A stretch of DNA of 64,000 nt from Streptomyces eurythermus (GCF_014649115.1 NZ_BMSK01000018.1:154643-218642); one strand, 5' to 3'; positions 8,394 through 21,100 are shown, counted from the first letter of the stretch. Notes: a model not told the origin generated them from the letters alone. Numbers and translations: made by a program.

Positions 8394-9293
8394 CTACAGC
8401 CAGGCCGCGAACTCCAGCAGCAGTTCCGCGTCCGTCGGGCGGCCGACGCGGAGGGCCCGGACGCCGGACTCCACCGCGCGGAACAGCGTCCAGCCCCGCA
8501 GGCGGTCCTGGTCGACCTCCAGGGACTCCGCGAGCCGCTTGATCCGGCGGCGGGTGGTGGCCGGGCCGGCCGACTGGGCGATCAGGTCCTCCACCCGGTC
8601 CCGGACCAGCCGCGCCAGGTCGAAGGCGCTCTCGCCGACCACGGGGTCCGGGCCCACCGCGAGCCACGGCATCCGCTCGCCCGACAGCACCTTGCTCTGC
8701 CGGAACGTGCCGTGCAGCAGCCGCTCCTCGGGCGGCGCGGCCAGCAGCTCCTCGCGGGCGGCCAGTGCCGACTCCACCAGCGGGGCCACCTCGGGGTCGG
8801 CCCCGGCGCTGGCCCGCATGGCCGCCGCCTGCCGCCCGGTGCGCTCGGCGACGGTCTCGAAGGCGTGCCCGGCCGGCGGCTCCACCCACAGCCTGCGCAG
8901 CGTCCCCGCCGCCTCCAGCAGCGCCTTGGCCTCCGGCAGCGAACGCACCGACACATCCGGGTGCAGCCGCTCCAGCAGCAGCGCCCCGTCCTGCGCGCCG
9001 TCCTCCAGGAGCTGTACGGCGCCCAGCCCGGCCCAGTGCGCCAGCGCGGCCCGCTCGCTCTCCGGGCGGGCCCGGGGCGGGGCGAGCTTCAGCACGGCCG
9101 GGGTGCCGTCCGGCAGCCGTACCAGCATCACCAGGCTGCTGCGCCCGCCGGGCACCTGCACCCGCTCCACGGTCAACCCGCGCCGGGCGACGGCCTCCTC
9201 GGCCGCCGCGGGCAGCCGCGCCAGCCAGTCGTCCCCGGCCGGTGCCGTCTCACCGAGCGCCCGTACCAGGCGCGGCGGCGCTTCCCAAGCCAT
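8394..9293 (-). CDS. APH(6)/hydroxyurea-kinase-like protein, probably inactive
   Basis: The 299-aa product has the fold signature of the aminoglycoside/hydroxyurea resistance kinase family: an ATP-lysine strand (AVLKL, K69), LLLERL, and a C-terminal DLARLVRDR helix. The catalytic loop is degenerate. Where the family has HGDLHxxNVL this protein has HGTFRQSKVL, so the catalytic Asp is Thr196 and the metal-binding Asn is Lys201. The usual IDPKPVVGE reads VGPDPVVGE, losing a further Asp. It is therefore probably a pseudokinase or has another role. It is the last gene of a minus-strand group whose other two members encode a ferritin-like protein and a lipoprotein. Confidence 0.85.
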   Translation of the reverse strand: MAWEAPPRLVRALGETAPAGDDWLARLPAAAEEAVARRGLTVERVQVPGGRSSLVMLVRLPDGTPAVLKLAPPRARPESERAALAHWAGLGAVQLLEDGAQDGALLLERLHPDVSVRSLPEAKALLEAAGTLRRLWVEPPAGHAFETVAERTGRQAAAMRASAGADPEVAPLVESALAAREELLAAPPEERLLHGTFRQSKVLSGERMPWLAVGPDPVVGESAFDLARLVRDRVEDLIAQSAGPATTRRRIKRLAESLEVDQDRLRGWTLFRAVESGVRALRVGRPTDAELLLEFAAWL

Positions 9294-9374
9294 GCGCGAG
9301 TCGTTCCCTTCCTGTGGGTCCTTGTCGGCTCCCGGTCCGTCCTCCGACGGGCGTACGGGCCTCCTGCCGGTGCC

Positions 9375-9899
9375 TCAGCGCCTCGCCGGAGCCGTGGCGG
9401 AGGCGGCGGACGCGGTGGCCGTCGCAGTCGTGCCGGCCGCGCCGGTCCGCTCGTCGGTCCGGTCACCGGACCGCTCGGCGAGCCCAGGGAAGGCTACGCT
9501 CTGTCCGCTCCAGCGCACCGCCCGCACCGCGGTCTCCCGCAGCGCCCCGGCCGCGTCGGCCCGCCGCGCGCCGGTCGCCGCCCGCACCAGGTCCGAGTAG
9601 ACCCCGGCCAGCCGCTCCTCCAGCCGCGCGGCCAGCCGCACCGCCGCCGCCCCGTCCCCGACCGGGAACGGAAGCTCGTACGCGGCGCTCGCGGCGACCG
9701 GGGCGGCGCCCAGGTCACGCACCGCGCGCACCAGCGCGTCCCGGCGCGCCCGGTGGGCGTCGTACGCCGCCCGCGCCTCCGCCCGGCGCCGCTCGCCGAT
9801 CCGCCCGCCGACGACCCCGTAGCCGTAGATCGCCGCGTGCTCCGCCGCCAGCGCCGCCTGGAGCGCGGTCACCTCGGCCTGCCGTACCTCCTCGCTCAC
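9375..9899 (-). CDS. Ferritin-like DUF4439 domain protein
   Basis: A 174-aa mostly helical protein beginning VSEEVRQAEVTALQAALAAE followed by HAAIYGYGVVGG, a signature of the actinobacterial DUF4439 ferritin-like family. Later helices contain AAYDAHRARRDAL and AARLEERLAGVYSDLV. A low-complexity Thr/Ala tail ends the protein. The GTG start at 9899 overlaps the stop of the upstream lipoprotein gene (GTGA), so the two are translationally coupled. Metal binding is suggested by the fold but not demonstrated, and only some of the usual Glu/His ligands are obvious. Confidence 0.85.
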   Translation of the reverse strand: MSEEVRQAEVTALQAALAAEHAAIYGYGVVGGRIGERRRAEARAAYDAHRARRDALVRAVRDLGAAPVAASAAYELPFPVGDGAAAVRLAARLEERLAGVYSDLVRAATGARRADAAGALRETAVRAVRWSGQSVAFPGLAERSGDRTDERTGAAGTTATATASAASATAPARR

Positions 9900-10399
9900 T
9901 TGGCCACCTCCGTCAGCAGGTACGCGTGCGCGGCCCCGGCCGCCGCGACCGACGCCAGCAGCCGCGCCAGCTCGCCCGGCACCTGGAGCAGCTCCTTGGC
10001 CCGCCGGTCGGCCAGGGCACGCTCGGCGGCGGCCAGCTGGGCCACGGCGTCCTTCTCGGCGGCGGGCACGGGCGCGGGCGCGGCCGAGGACTTCGACACC
10101 GCCGGCGAGGGCTTCGTACCGTCCTCGAACGCGGCCGCGTGCGCCGCGACCTGGGCCCGCAGCGGGCGCAGCCGGTCCGTCAGGGCGGGATGCGCGGCCA
10201 GCACGGCGTCGTAGCGCGCGAGCAGCCCCCGGCTGTCCCGCGCCGCACGCGCGCGTGCCCGCGCGCCGGCCGACGGGCCGTCGTCGCCGGAGTCCGCTCC
10301 GGCCGAGCAGCCCGCCAGCAGGGCGGCGCCGGCGGCCGAGGCCAGCAGGGTTCTTCTGCGCGGCCCCGAGGGGGTGCGCGACGGCGGGGGGTACGGCAC
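9896..10399 (-). CDS. Tat-type secreted lipoprotein, unknown function
   Basis: A 167-aa protein with a lipoprotein signal: RRRTLLASAAGAALLAGC, in which the twin Arg suggests Tat export and LAGC is the lipobox. The mature part is Ala/Arg-rich and helical (LLARYDAVLAAHPALTDRLRPLRAQ). GTG 10399 is the start, with GAGG upstream at a suitable distance. It is coupled to the DUF4439 gene, so a membrane-anchored partner for that ferritin-like protein is a reasonable inference. I recognise no enzymatic motif. Confidence 0.8.
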   Translation of the reverse strand: MPYPPPSRTPSGPRRRTLLASAAGAALLAGCSAGADSGDDGPSAGARARARAARDSRGLLARYDAVLAAHPALTDRLRPLRAQVAAHAAAFEDGTKPSPAVSKSSAAPAPVPAAEKDAVAQLAAAERALADRRAKELLQVPGELARLLASVAAAGAAHAYLLTEVAK

Positions 10400-10640
10400 G
10401 GCTGACGTCCTCGGGGGGCTCGTACGAACACACGGGCGGAACGGCGCCCGCCGTTGATCACGGTACCCGCGCATCCGCCCCCCGCATGTCACCGGCTCAG
10501 CGGTCCCACCCGAGGGCACGCGGCCGTACCGGCACGCGGCCCCGGGCTCCGCTGCGAAGCACCCCCCGCCGGAGGCAGTACCCTTTGACCAGACACGCGA
10601 CCCATCCCACAACAGCACACGCGGCCGAGGAGTCACCCGG
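10400..10640. promoter_or_regulatory. Divergent intergenic region, lipoprotein gene / rimP
   Basis: These 241 bp separate the minus-strand lipoprotein operon from the plus-strand rimP operon and must hold promoters for both. GAGGAG before the rimP ATG is a good ribosome binding site. A TACCCT hexamer at about 10577 is a possible -10 element for rimP, but I see no convincing -35. Confidence 0.4.
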
Positions 10641-11153
10641 ATGAGCACCACCCAGAGCGAGAGGCTGCGAGAGCTGCTGGAACCGCTCGTCACCTCCCAT
10701 GGGCTGGATCTCGAAGAGATCGCCGTGGACTCCGTAGGACGCAAGCGGGTGCTGCGCGTCGTGGTCGACTCCGACACCGGAGCGGACCTGGACCGGATCG
10801 CCGATGTGAGCCGCGCGCTCTCGGCGCGGCTGGACGAGACGAACGCGATGGGCGAGGGCGCGTACGACCTGGAGGTCGGAACCCCCGGCGCGGAGCGCCT
10901 CCTCACCGAGCACCGGCACTTCGTGCGCGCCGTCGACCGGCTCGTGAAGTTCCAGCTCACGGAGGGCGGCGAGCTGGTCGCGCGGATCCTGGACGTCGAC
11001 GACGAGGGCATCGACGTGGAGGTGCCCGGGGTGAAGGGCCGCAAGGCCACCACCCGCAGACTCGGCTTCCCCGAGATCGCCAAGGCGCGCGTGCAGGTCG
11101 AGTTCAACCGCAAGGACAGCAAGAAGGACATGAAGGAAGAGGAGGAGGCGTAG
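10641..11153 (+). CDS. rimP: Ribosome maturation factor RimP
   Basis: RimP acts in maturation of the 30S subunit. The 170-aa product has the two-domain RimP layout: an N-terminal alpha/beta domain (LEEIAVDSVGRKRVLRVVVDSD ... YDLEVGTPGAERLL) and a C-terminal SH3-like domain (LVKFQLTEGGELVARILDVDDEGIDVEV). The C-terminus is strongly charged (KDSKKDMKEEEEA). It is the first gene of the rimP-nusA-ylxR-infB operon and ends 2 bp before the nusA GTG. Confidence 0.95.
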   Translation: MSTTQSERLRELLEPLVTSHGLDLEEIAVDSVGRKRVLRVVVDSDTGADLDRIADVSRALSARLDETNAMGEGAYDLEVGTPGAERLLTEHRHFVRAVDRLVKFQLTEGGELVARILDVDDEGIDVEVPGVKGRKATTRRLGFPEIAKARVQVEFNRKDSKKDMKEEEEA

Positions 11154-11155
11154 CC

Positions 11156-12142
11156 GTGGACATCGACATGAGCGCCCTGCGGGGTTTGGTCCGGGAGAAG
11201 GAGATCTCCTTCGACCTGCTGGTCGAGGCGATCGAGTCGGCCCTCCTCATCGCCTACCACCGCACCGAGGGAAGCCGCCGACACGCGCGCGTGGAGCTCA
11301 ACCGGGAGACCGGGCATGTGACCGTGTGGGCGAAGGAGGACCCCGAGGACCTCGCCGAGGGCCAGGCGCCCCGTGAGTTCGACGACACCCCGTCCGGTTT
11401 CGGCCGTATCGCCGCCACCACCGCCAAGCAGGTGATCCTGCAGCGGCTGCGCGACGCCGAGGACGACGCGACGCTCGGCGAGTACGCCGGCCGCGAGGGC
11501 GACATCGTCACCGGCGTGGTCCAGCAGGGCCGCGACCCGAAGAACGTGCTCGTGGACATCGGCAAGCTGGAGGCCATCCTGCCGGTGCAGGAGCAGGTGC
11601 CCGGCGAGACCTACCCGCACGGCATGCGCCTGCGGTCGTACGTGGTCCGCGTGGCCAAGGGCGTGCGCGGCCCGTCCGTGACGCTCTCCCGCACCCACCC
11701 GAACCTGGTGAAGAAGCTCTTCGCCCTGGAGGTGCCGGAGATCGCCGACGGCTCGGTGGAGATCGCCGCGATCGCCCGTGAGGCCGGTCACCGCACGAAG
11801 ATCGCCGTACGGTCCACCCGTTCGGGCCTGAACGCCAAGGGTGCCTGCATCGGCCCCATGGGCGGCCGGGTGCGCAATGTGATGGGCGAACTGAACGGCG
11901 AGAAGATCGACATCGTCGACTGGTCGGACGACCCGGCGGAGATGGTCGCGAACGCCCTGTCACCCGCCCGGGTGAGCAAGGTGGAGGTCGTGGACATGGC
12001 CGCCCGCTCCGCACGGGTGACCGTGCCGGACTACCAGCTGTCGCTGGCGATCGGCAAGGAGGGCCAGAACGCCCGCCTCGCCGCCCGCCTCACCGGCTGG
12101 AGGATCGATATCCGGCCAGACACCGAGCAGGCCGGCGCGTAG
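11156..12142 (+). CDS. nusA: Transcription termination/antitermination factor NusA
   Basis: NusA binds RNA polymerase and nascent RNA to modulate pausing, termination and antitermination, including on rRNA operons. The 328-aa protein has the N-terminal polymerase-binding domain, then S1 (GDIVTGVVQQGRDPKNVLVDIG), then tandem KH domains (RSGLNAKGACIGPMGGRVRN and SLAIGKEGQNARLAARLTGW). It lacks the C-terminal acidic repeats of the E. coli protein, as is usual in actinobacteria. The start is GTG 11156, immediately after rimP. Confidence 0.96.
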   Translation: MDIDMSALRGLVREKEISFDLLVEAIESALLIAYHRTEGSRRHARVELNRETGHVTVWAKEDPEDLAEGQAPREFDDTPSGFGRIAATTAKQVILQRLRDAEDDATLGEYAGREGDIVTGVVQQGRDPKNVLVDIGKLEAILPVQEQVPGETYPHGMRLRSYVVRVAKGVRGPSVTLSRTHPNLVKKLFALEVPEIADGSVEIAAIAREAGHRTKIAVRSTRSGLNAKGACIGPMGGRVRNVMGELNGEKIDIVDWSDDPAEMVANALSPARVSKVEVVDMAARSARVTVPDYQLSLAIGKEGQNARLAARLTGWRIDIRPDTEQAGA

Positions 12143-12301
12143 CCGCGACACGCACCAAGGGTGCCCGGACCAGCCCCGGAGCCGCACGGCGGACCCGGGG
12201 CCGGGGAATAGATCCCGGCCGCCCGACGCTGAGATCACGACAACAGCCGTTCGATTCTTGCCCCAAAGGGGTGAGGTCGGTACGGGGAGGTAGACTTAAC
12301 T

Positions 12302-12598
12302 GTGTCTGGCCGGACGCACACCCGAGCATGCCCTGAACGCACCTGTGTGGGGTGCCGGGAGCGGGCGGCCAAGAACGACCTCCTGCGGATCGTGGGAATC
12401 GAGGACGCATGCGTCCCCGATCCTCGCGGTACGCTGCCCGGCCGGGGTGTCTACGTGCACCCCGCCCTGGTCTGTCTCGACCAGGCGGTACGCCGCCGGG
12501 CGTTCCCGCGGGCACTGCGCGTCCCGGGACCGCTCGACACAAAGGCGTTGCGTCGATACGTCGAGCAGACAACAGTTGCCGAGCAGGCAACGCCGTAA
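12302..12598 (+). CDS. ylxR: YlxR family RNA-binding protein (DUF448)
   Basis: A 98-aa YlxR protein, in its canonical position between nusA and infB. The family motif CVGCRERAAKNDLLRIV is near the N-terminus, followed by RGVYVHPALVCLDQAVRRRAF. YlxR proteins are small nucleic-acid-binding proteins linked to RNase P or to transcription control in other bacteria, and the role here is inferred from the family. The GTG start at 12302 gives VSGRTHTRACPERTCVGC. A 159-bp gap precedes it. Confidence 0.92.
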   Translation: MSGRTHTRACPERTCVGCRERAAKNDLLRIVGIEDACVPDPRGTLPGRGVYVHPALVCLDQAVRRRAFPRALRVPGPLDTKALRRYVEQTTVAEQATP

Positions 12599-12603
12599 GA
12601 CGT

Positions 12604-12625
12604 GCCGTACGGAACCCCGTACGGC
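12604..12625 (+). other. Perfect hairpin between ylxR and infB
   Basis: A perfect 9-bp inverted repeat (arms 12604-12612 and 12617-12625, loop AACC) lies 6 bp after the ylxR stop and about 120 bp before infB. It could be a partial terminator or a processing site that sets infB levels relative to the upstream genes. Confidence 0.55.
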
Positions 12626-12743
12626 CTGGTACCTCGCGAGTCGAAAGCAGGTCGAGATTGCGATGAGCACTCGATGAGTACGCGATGAGTACGCCCATGA
12701 ACTAGCGACGGTCCGGCTTCAACCCGGACCTCAAAGGAGCGAA

Positions 12744-15815
<3,072 letters not shown>

Positions 15816-15833
15816 CGGCCCACGGCATCCGAA

Positions 15834-15867
15834 GCTGGCCGGCGGGATCTCGGTCCCGCCGGCCAGC
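15834..15867 (+). terminator. Strong hairpin terminator after infB
   Basis: A perfect 14-bp stem (arms 15834-15847 and 15854-15867, 6-nt loop) begins 19 bp after the infB stop. A second inverted repeat (GTTTTCCGG at 15873-15881 and CCGGAAAAC at 15903-15911) follows. Together they probably end most rimP-infB transcription. Confidence 0.8.
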
Positions 15868-15991
15868 GCGCCGTTTTCCGGGCGGCACGGCGGCTCCGGG
15901 CGCCGGAAAACCCGGTCGAGCCGTCGCCGGGCACGGGGTAACGTGGCTCCAGGCCATCGATCCCGTACCGGCGGGTAAACCCGGCACGAAC

Positions 15992-16285
15992 ATGTACGTG
16001 GGGACTCTGTCCTTCGACCTCCTCCTCGGCGACGTCCACTCGCTGAAGGAGAAGCGCTCCGTCGTCCGCCCGATCGTCGCCGAGCTCCAGCGGAAGTACG
16101 CCGTGAGCGCGGCCGAGGTGGATCACATGAACCTCCACCGGCGGGCGGTCATCGGCCTCGCCCTGGTCTCCGGCGACGCGGCGCACCTCACCGACGTACT
16201 GGACCGGTGCGAACGGCTGGTCGCCGCCCGCCCCGAGGTGGAGCTGCTGTCGGTCCGACGCCGCTTCCACGGCGAAGACGACTGA
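15992..16285 (+). CDS. DUF503 family protein (YlxP-like)
   Basis: A 97-aa protein of the DUF503 family, which sits beside infB/rbfA in many Gram-positive bacteria. The diagnostic start is MYVGTLSFDLLLGDVHSLKE followed by KRSVVRPIVAELQRKYAVS. The C-terminus ends VELLSVRRRFHGEDD. The function is unknown; genomic context suggests a link to ribosome assembly or to RbfA. The ATG at 15992 is the conserved start. rbfA follows after 52 bp. Confidence 0.92.
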   Translation: MYVGTLSFDLLLGDVHSLKEKRSVVRPIVAELQRKYAVSAAEVDHMNLHRRAVIGLALVSGDAAHLTDVLDRCERLVAARPEVELLSVRRRFHGEDD

Positions 16286-16337
16286 CGACGACCAGACCAC
16301 AGAACGCAAGCAAGAAGAAAGAACGGGAGACGGACCA

Positions 16338-16796
16338 GTGGCCGACAACGCGCGGGCGAAAAGGCTGGCGGACCTCATCCGGGAGGTGGTGGCCCAGAAG
16401 CTGCAGCGCGGGATCAAGGACCCGCGGCTCGGCTCGCACGTCACCATCACGGACACCCGGGTCACGGGTGACCTGCGGGAGGCGACCGTCTTCTACACGG
16501 TCTACGGCGACGACGAGGAGCGGAAGGCCGCCGCGGCCGGCCTGGAGAGCGCCAAGGGCATCCTGCGCTCCGAGGTGGGCCGTGCGGCCGGGGTGAAGTT
16601 CACCCCCACCCTGACCTTCGTGGCGGACGCCCTGCCGGACACCGCCCGGACCATCGAGGACCTCCTCGACAAGGCCCGGCAGTCCGACGAGAAGGTGCGC
16701 GAGGCGGCCACCGGCGCGACGTACGCCGCCGGCGCCGACCCCTACCGCAAGCCGGCGGACGACGAGACCGACACGGACGGCGACGCCACCGAATGA
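16338..16796 (+). CDS. rbfA: 30S ribosome-binding factor RbfA
   Basis: RbfA is a KH-fold protein that binds the immature 30S subunit near the 5' helix of 16S rRNA. The 152-aa product begins VADNARAKRLADLIREVVAQ and contains LGSHVTITDTRVTGDLREATVFYTVYG, the conserved core. The acidic tail (ADDETDTDGDATE) is usual in actinobacteria. GTG 16338 is the start. The stop overlaps the truB ATG (ATGA), so the two genes are coupled. Confidence 0.95.
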   Translation: MADNARAKRLADLIREVVAQKLQRGIKDPRLGSHVTITDTRVTGDLREATVFYTVYGDDEERKAAAAGLESAKGILRSEVGRAAGVKFTPTLTFVADALPDTARTIEDLLDKARQSDEKVREAATGATYAAGADPYRKPADDETDTDGDATE

Positions 16797-17698
16797 CCCA
16801 GAAGCACACCACGCCCGACGGCCTCGTCATCGTCGACAAGCCGTCGGGCTTCACTTCGCACGACGTGGTCGCCAAGATGCGCGGGATCGCCAAGACCCGC
16901 CGTGTCGGCCACGCCGGCACCCTCGACCCCATGGCGACCGGCGTCCTGGTCCTCGGGGTCGAGCGCGCCACCAAGCTCCTCGGGCACCTCGCGCTCACCG
17001 AGAAGGAGTACCTGGGCACCGTCCGCCTGGGCCAGACCACCCTCACCGACGACGCCGAGGGCGAGATCACCTCGTCCACCGACGCCTCCAAGGTGACCCG
17101 GGACGCCATCGACGCCGGCATCGCCAAGCTCACCGGCGACATCATGCAGGTGCCGTCCAAGGTCAGCGCCATCAAGATCAACGGCGTACGGTCGTACAAG
17201 CGGGCGCGTGAGGGCGAGGAGTTCGAGATCCCCGCCCGGCCGGTGACCATCTCCTCCTTCGCGGTCTACGACGTCCGGGACGCGGTCGCCGAGGACGGCA
17301 CCCCGGTGCTCGACCTGGTCGTGTCGGTGGTCTGCTCCTCCGGCACCTACATCCGCGCCCTCGCCCGCGACCTGGGCGCCGGTCTCGGCGTCGGCGGCCA
17401 CCTCACCGCGCTGCGCCGCACCCGCGTCGGGCCCTACAAGCTGGACGCGGCCAAGACGCTGGACCAGCTCCAGCAGGACCTGACCGTGATGCCGATCGCC
17501 GAGGCCGCCACCGCCGCGTTCCCGCGCTGGCAGGTCGACGCCAAGCGGGCCCGGCTGCTGCTCAACGGCGTCCGGCTGGAGATCCCCGACGAGTACGCGG
17601 GCGCCGGTCCGGTGGGCGTGTTCGACCACGAGGGCCGTTTCCTCGCGCTCGTCGAAGAGCACCGGGGCAAGGCCAAGAGCCTGGCCGTCTTCGGCTGA
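16793..17698 (+). CDS. truB: tRNA pseudouridine(55) synthase TruB
   Basis: TruB makes pseudouridine 55 in the T-loop of tRNAs. The 301-aa protein has the catalytic motif GHAGTLDPMATGVL, with the nucleophile Asp at about residue 45, and the signature SGTYIRALARDLGAGL. A C-terminal domain follows (DEYAGAGPVGVFDHEGRFLALV). The start codon overlaps the rbfA stop. It is the last gene of this translation-factor group. Confidence 0.96.
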   Translation: MTQKHTTPDGLVIVDKPSGFTSHDVVAKMRGIAKTRRVGHAGTLDPMATGVLVLGVERATKLLGHLALTEKEYLGTVRLGQTTLTDDAEGEITSSTDASKVTRDAIDAGIAKLTGDIMQVPSKVSAIKINGVRSYKRAREGEEFEIPARPVTISSFAVYDVRDAVAEDGTPVLDLVVSVVCSSGTYIRALARDLGAGLGVGGHLTALRRTRVGPYKLDAAKTLDQLQQDLTVMPIAEAATAAFPRWQVDAKRARLLLNGVRLEIPDEYAGAGPVGVFDHEGRFLALVEEHRGKAKSLAVFG

Positions 17699-18106
17699 GC
17701 GGGGCGGGACGCCGCAGCGGCCGGTGCCGTAGCGGTCGGTCCCGTCTCGGCCTGCTGTAACGGCTGTCCCGGGGGAGGCCGCCGTAGGGCGTCTGCCGGG
17801 GCCGACGTCCGCGGTGGCCGTCTGCGGTGGGCGCCGTCGCCGGGTCCGTCTGCTGTGGGCGGTCTTCCGTGGCCGTCTGCCGTGGAGCGGCGGCCCGCCC
17901 TGGCCGGGCCCTGCCGCCGCTCCACGGTCCCCCCTCTTCCCCCTTCCTAAGGTTCTCCAGCAGCCCCCGCCTATTCACCCGACCGGCCGGGCGCTCGGAG
18001 CGAACCGGGGGAGCGGAAGGGGGCGCGTTCAGGCGAGAACAGCCCCGCCGTGCCTCGCGTGCCTACCGTCGGGTCAGGGCACAGGGACGGGCGGGGAGGT
18101 ACGGCC
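17699..18106. repeat. Gene-free tract with short degenerate repeats
   Basis: This 408-bp interval between truB and the next gene has no credible coding sequence. It contains recurring GTGGCCGTCTGC(C/G)GTGG units (about 17811-17886) and a string at 17732-17750 (GCGGTCGGTCCCGTCTCGG) that resembles the repeat core found after proS (CGGTCGGTCGTGTCTCGGG). The last 100 bp lead to a GGGGAGG ribosome binding site at 18093-18099 for the downstream gene. I see no clear terminator for truB. Confidence 0.55.
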
Positions 18107-21100
18107 ATGGCGGAACGGGGCCCGCGCACCGAAGGCGGGCGCCGGGAGCGGGAGGGGCACGAGCGGCCGGAATCGGGCGCACCGGCCCGTACGGGCGCCT
18201 TGCCCGACGTCGTACGGACCACCGGCACCGACCCCGTCCTCGTACGCATCCACGACCCGGCCGGCCGCCCCCTCGGCCTCGGCTTCCTCGCCGACCACGA
18301 GGGCACCCTCCTCACCAGCCACGAGACCGTCGACGGCCGCCCCCGGATGCTGCTGCACGCGCCAGGGGAACGCACCCGCACGGTCACCGCCGACGCGGTC
18401 ACCCCGCTGCCCCGCCTGGGCCTCGCCCTGATCCGCACCGAGGGCCTCGGCGCGGACCCGCTGCCGCTGACCGTACGGAGCCGGATCGGCGCGGGCACCT
18501 ACGTACGGATCGCCGCCGGCTGCTGGCGCCAGGCGCGGGTACTGGCCGCGACCCGGGCCACGTACTCCGCCGGGGACGGACCTCACCTCCTCGAGGACGT
18601 ACTGGAGCTGGCCATCGGCACGGCCGGCCGGGACGCGCTCAGGCCCGGCGGCGGCGCGGCCGGGGGACCGGTGTGCGACGCCCGCACCGGCGCGGTCGTC
18701 GGCGTCCTCGGCACCGCCCTGAGCGCCGCCGGGCGCGAGGCGGGCTTCGCCGTCCCGTTGCGGCCCGCCGACGACGCCCTCGCCGCGCTCCTCGCCCGCA
18801 ACGCGGCCACCGTGCCCGCCTACGGCGCCGACCTCAACCTCGCCGGCATCCTCCAGCTGACCACGACCTCCGTGGGCCAGGACGGCCCCCCGGGCGCCAC
18901 CGACCCGGTCGAGCGTCCCGGCATCGCGCGGGAGCTGACCGCCTTCACCGCCGGCGACCGGCCCGTGCTCGGCCTGGTCGGCGCCCCGGGCAGCGGCCGT
19001 ACGACGCAGCTCGCGGCCCTCGCCGCCCGCCGGGCCCGGGGTGAGCGGCCCGCGCCCACGCTGTGGCTGCGCGGCGCCGACCTGGCGGCCACCGACGGCT
19101 CGGTGGCCGACGCCGCGCGCCGCGCCCTGGCCCGCGCCGCCCGGATCGTCGCCGCGTCCCGGGCCGTCCGCCCCGAGGACCTGGGCGACGTCACCCCGGA
19201 GCACCTGGCCCGCCTCGCCGCCCGGGCCGGCCGCCCGCTGCTGCTCCTCCTCGACGGCCCCGAGGAGATGCCCCCGGCCCTCGCCCACCGCCTGCCCGAG
19301 TGGACCCGCGGCACGGCCGACTGGCTCCACGGCACCGGGGCCCGTCTGCTGGTCGCCTGCCGGGAGGAACACTGGGAACGCGCGGGGCGGGCGTTCCCCG
19401 ACAACCTGCTCCACGCGCCGGCGCCTGAAGAAGGCCCCGCTTCCGCCGCCCCCTTGCCCCCCTGCCTCCCGATCGGCGACCTCACCGCCGACGAGGCGCG
19501 CCGGGCCCGCGCCCGGTACGGCATCGCGGACGGCGTCCTCGCCGAGCGGGACGCCCGGCATCCGCTCACCCTCCGGCTGCTGTCCGAGGTCCGGGCCGCC
19601 GCCCCGGCCGCCCCGCTCGCCGGGCCCCTGGACCGCCACGACGTCTTCGCCGCCTACCTCGACCTGGTGTGCCTGCGCGTCGCGGTCCGGCTCGCCGCCG
19701 CCGGCGGGCCGCGCGGTACGGCCGTACGGCGGCTCGCCGCGCGGGTGGCCGGGCAGGTGCACGAGGCGGCCCGGCGCAGCCTCGGACCGGGGCAGGGCGA
19801 ACTGGACCGGGAGTCGTTCGAGGCCGTGTTCCCCTGGGGGCCCGCCCCGGCCCGTCTCGGCGCGGGCACCGGCTGGGCCTCCGCCGTCCTCGCCGAGGGC
19901 CTCCTCGTGCCGGCCGGCGGCGGCTACCGCTTCGCCCACGAGGACCTGGCCGACTGGCTGCACGGCATGCACCTGGACCTCGACGAGGCCCTGCGCGCCC
20001 TGGTGCGCTCACCCGGCGAGCGGCCCGAGGCGGACCGTCCGGTCCCGGTGCCGCACCACCGTACCGGCCCCGTCGTCCAAGCCCTGCTGCTCCTCGCCCG
20101 CCAGCACGGAAGCCGGCAACTGGGCGCGCGGTTACGCGAGTTGGCCGACGCCTTGGACCGCGACACCGGCTCCTGGTGGGCCGCCCGGCTGCTCGCCCGT
20201 ACCCTGCTCCAGGTCCCGGACGCGACCCCGTACACCGAGGTGCTGCGGCTGCTCGCCGACCGGGTCGCCGCCTGGCGCCAGGAACGGCGGCCGGTACCGG
20301 CCGAGTTCGGCCCCGCCTTCTGGACCGCGCTGCCCGTCACCGCCCCCGAGCGCCTGGACCTGCTGCGCCGCCTCCTGCCGGCCGACCCGGCACCGTCCGC
20401 GTCGGCCCCCCGCCACCTGGACGCCGTCGCCGGACTCCTCGCCGCCGCACCGGAGGCCGTACAACCCCTGCTGACCCGCTGGTTCACCGACGAGCGCCCG
20501 CTGCCCGCGACCCCGCACGCCACCGTGGCCACGGCCGCGCAGGCGCTGCTGCACACCCACCGGCACCGCGCCCCGGACGACCTCACCGAGGTCCTGGTGG
20601 ACTGCCCCCACCCCCGCGCGGAGGAACTGCTCGGCGCCCTCGCCGAGGACGAGCCGTCGGCCGTCTGCCGGGCCGCGGACCGCTGGGCGCACGACGAGCG
20701 CCCCGCCCGCCGGGCCGCGGCCGTCACCCACGCACTGCGCGCCGCCCCCCACGTCCGTACGGCGGCGGACCGCGCGCTGCTCGGCCGCGCCGCCCTCGCC
20801 GTGCTCGCCCGCCCCGCCGACCACGCCCTGCACGGCGCCGCCCGCGCCGTCCTGGCCCACGACCCGGACAGCCGCGACCGCCATCTGCCCGAGGCCCTGC
20901 GCCACTTCGCCGACGGCGACCCGCGCATCCCGCCCGGCGCCCTCGTCCCGGCCCTGGCCACCCACCCCGAACCGGTCCTGGACGCCTTCCGCGCCCGGCT
21001 GCGCGCCCCCGAGGACGCCGTCCTGCGCGCCCTCACCGAGATCACCGCCCCGGCCCTCGCCCGTCCGGTCGCCGCGCTGCTCCAGGAGGCGGTGCGGCTG

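Noticed and set aside
7848..10214. 788-aa open frame across the repeat tract and over the phosphotransferase gene
   Set aside because: Product is Arg/Pro/Ala low complexity, runs antisense to three good minus-strand genes, and has no domain signature.
12345..12677. Alternative small ORFs overlapping ylxR
   Set aside because: ylxR has the conserved CVGCR and RGVYVHP motifs in its own frame; the others are shadows.
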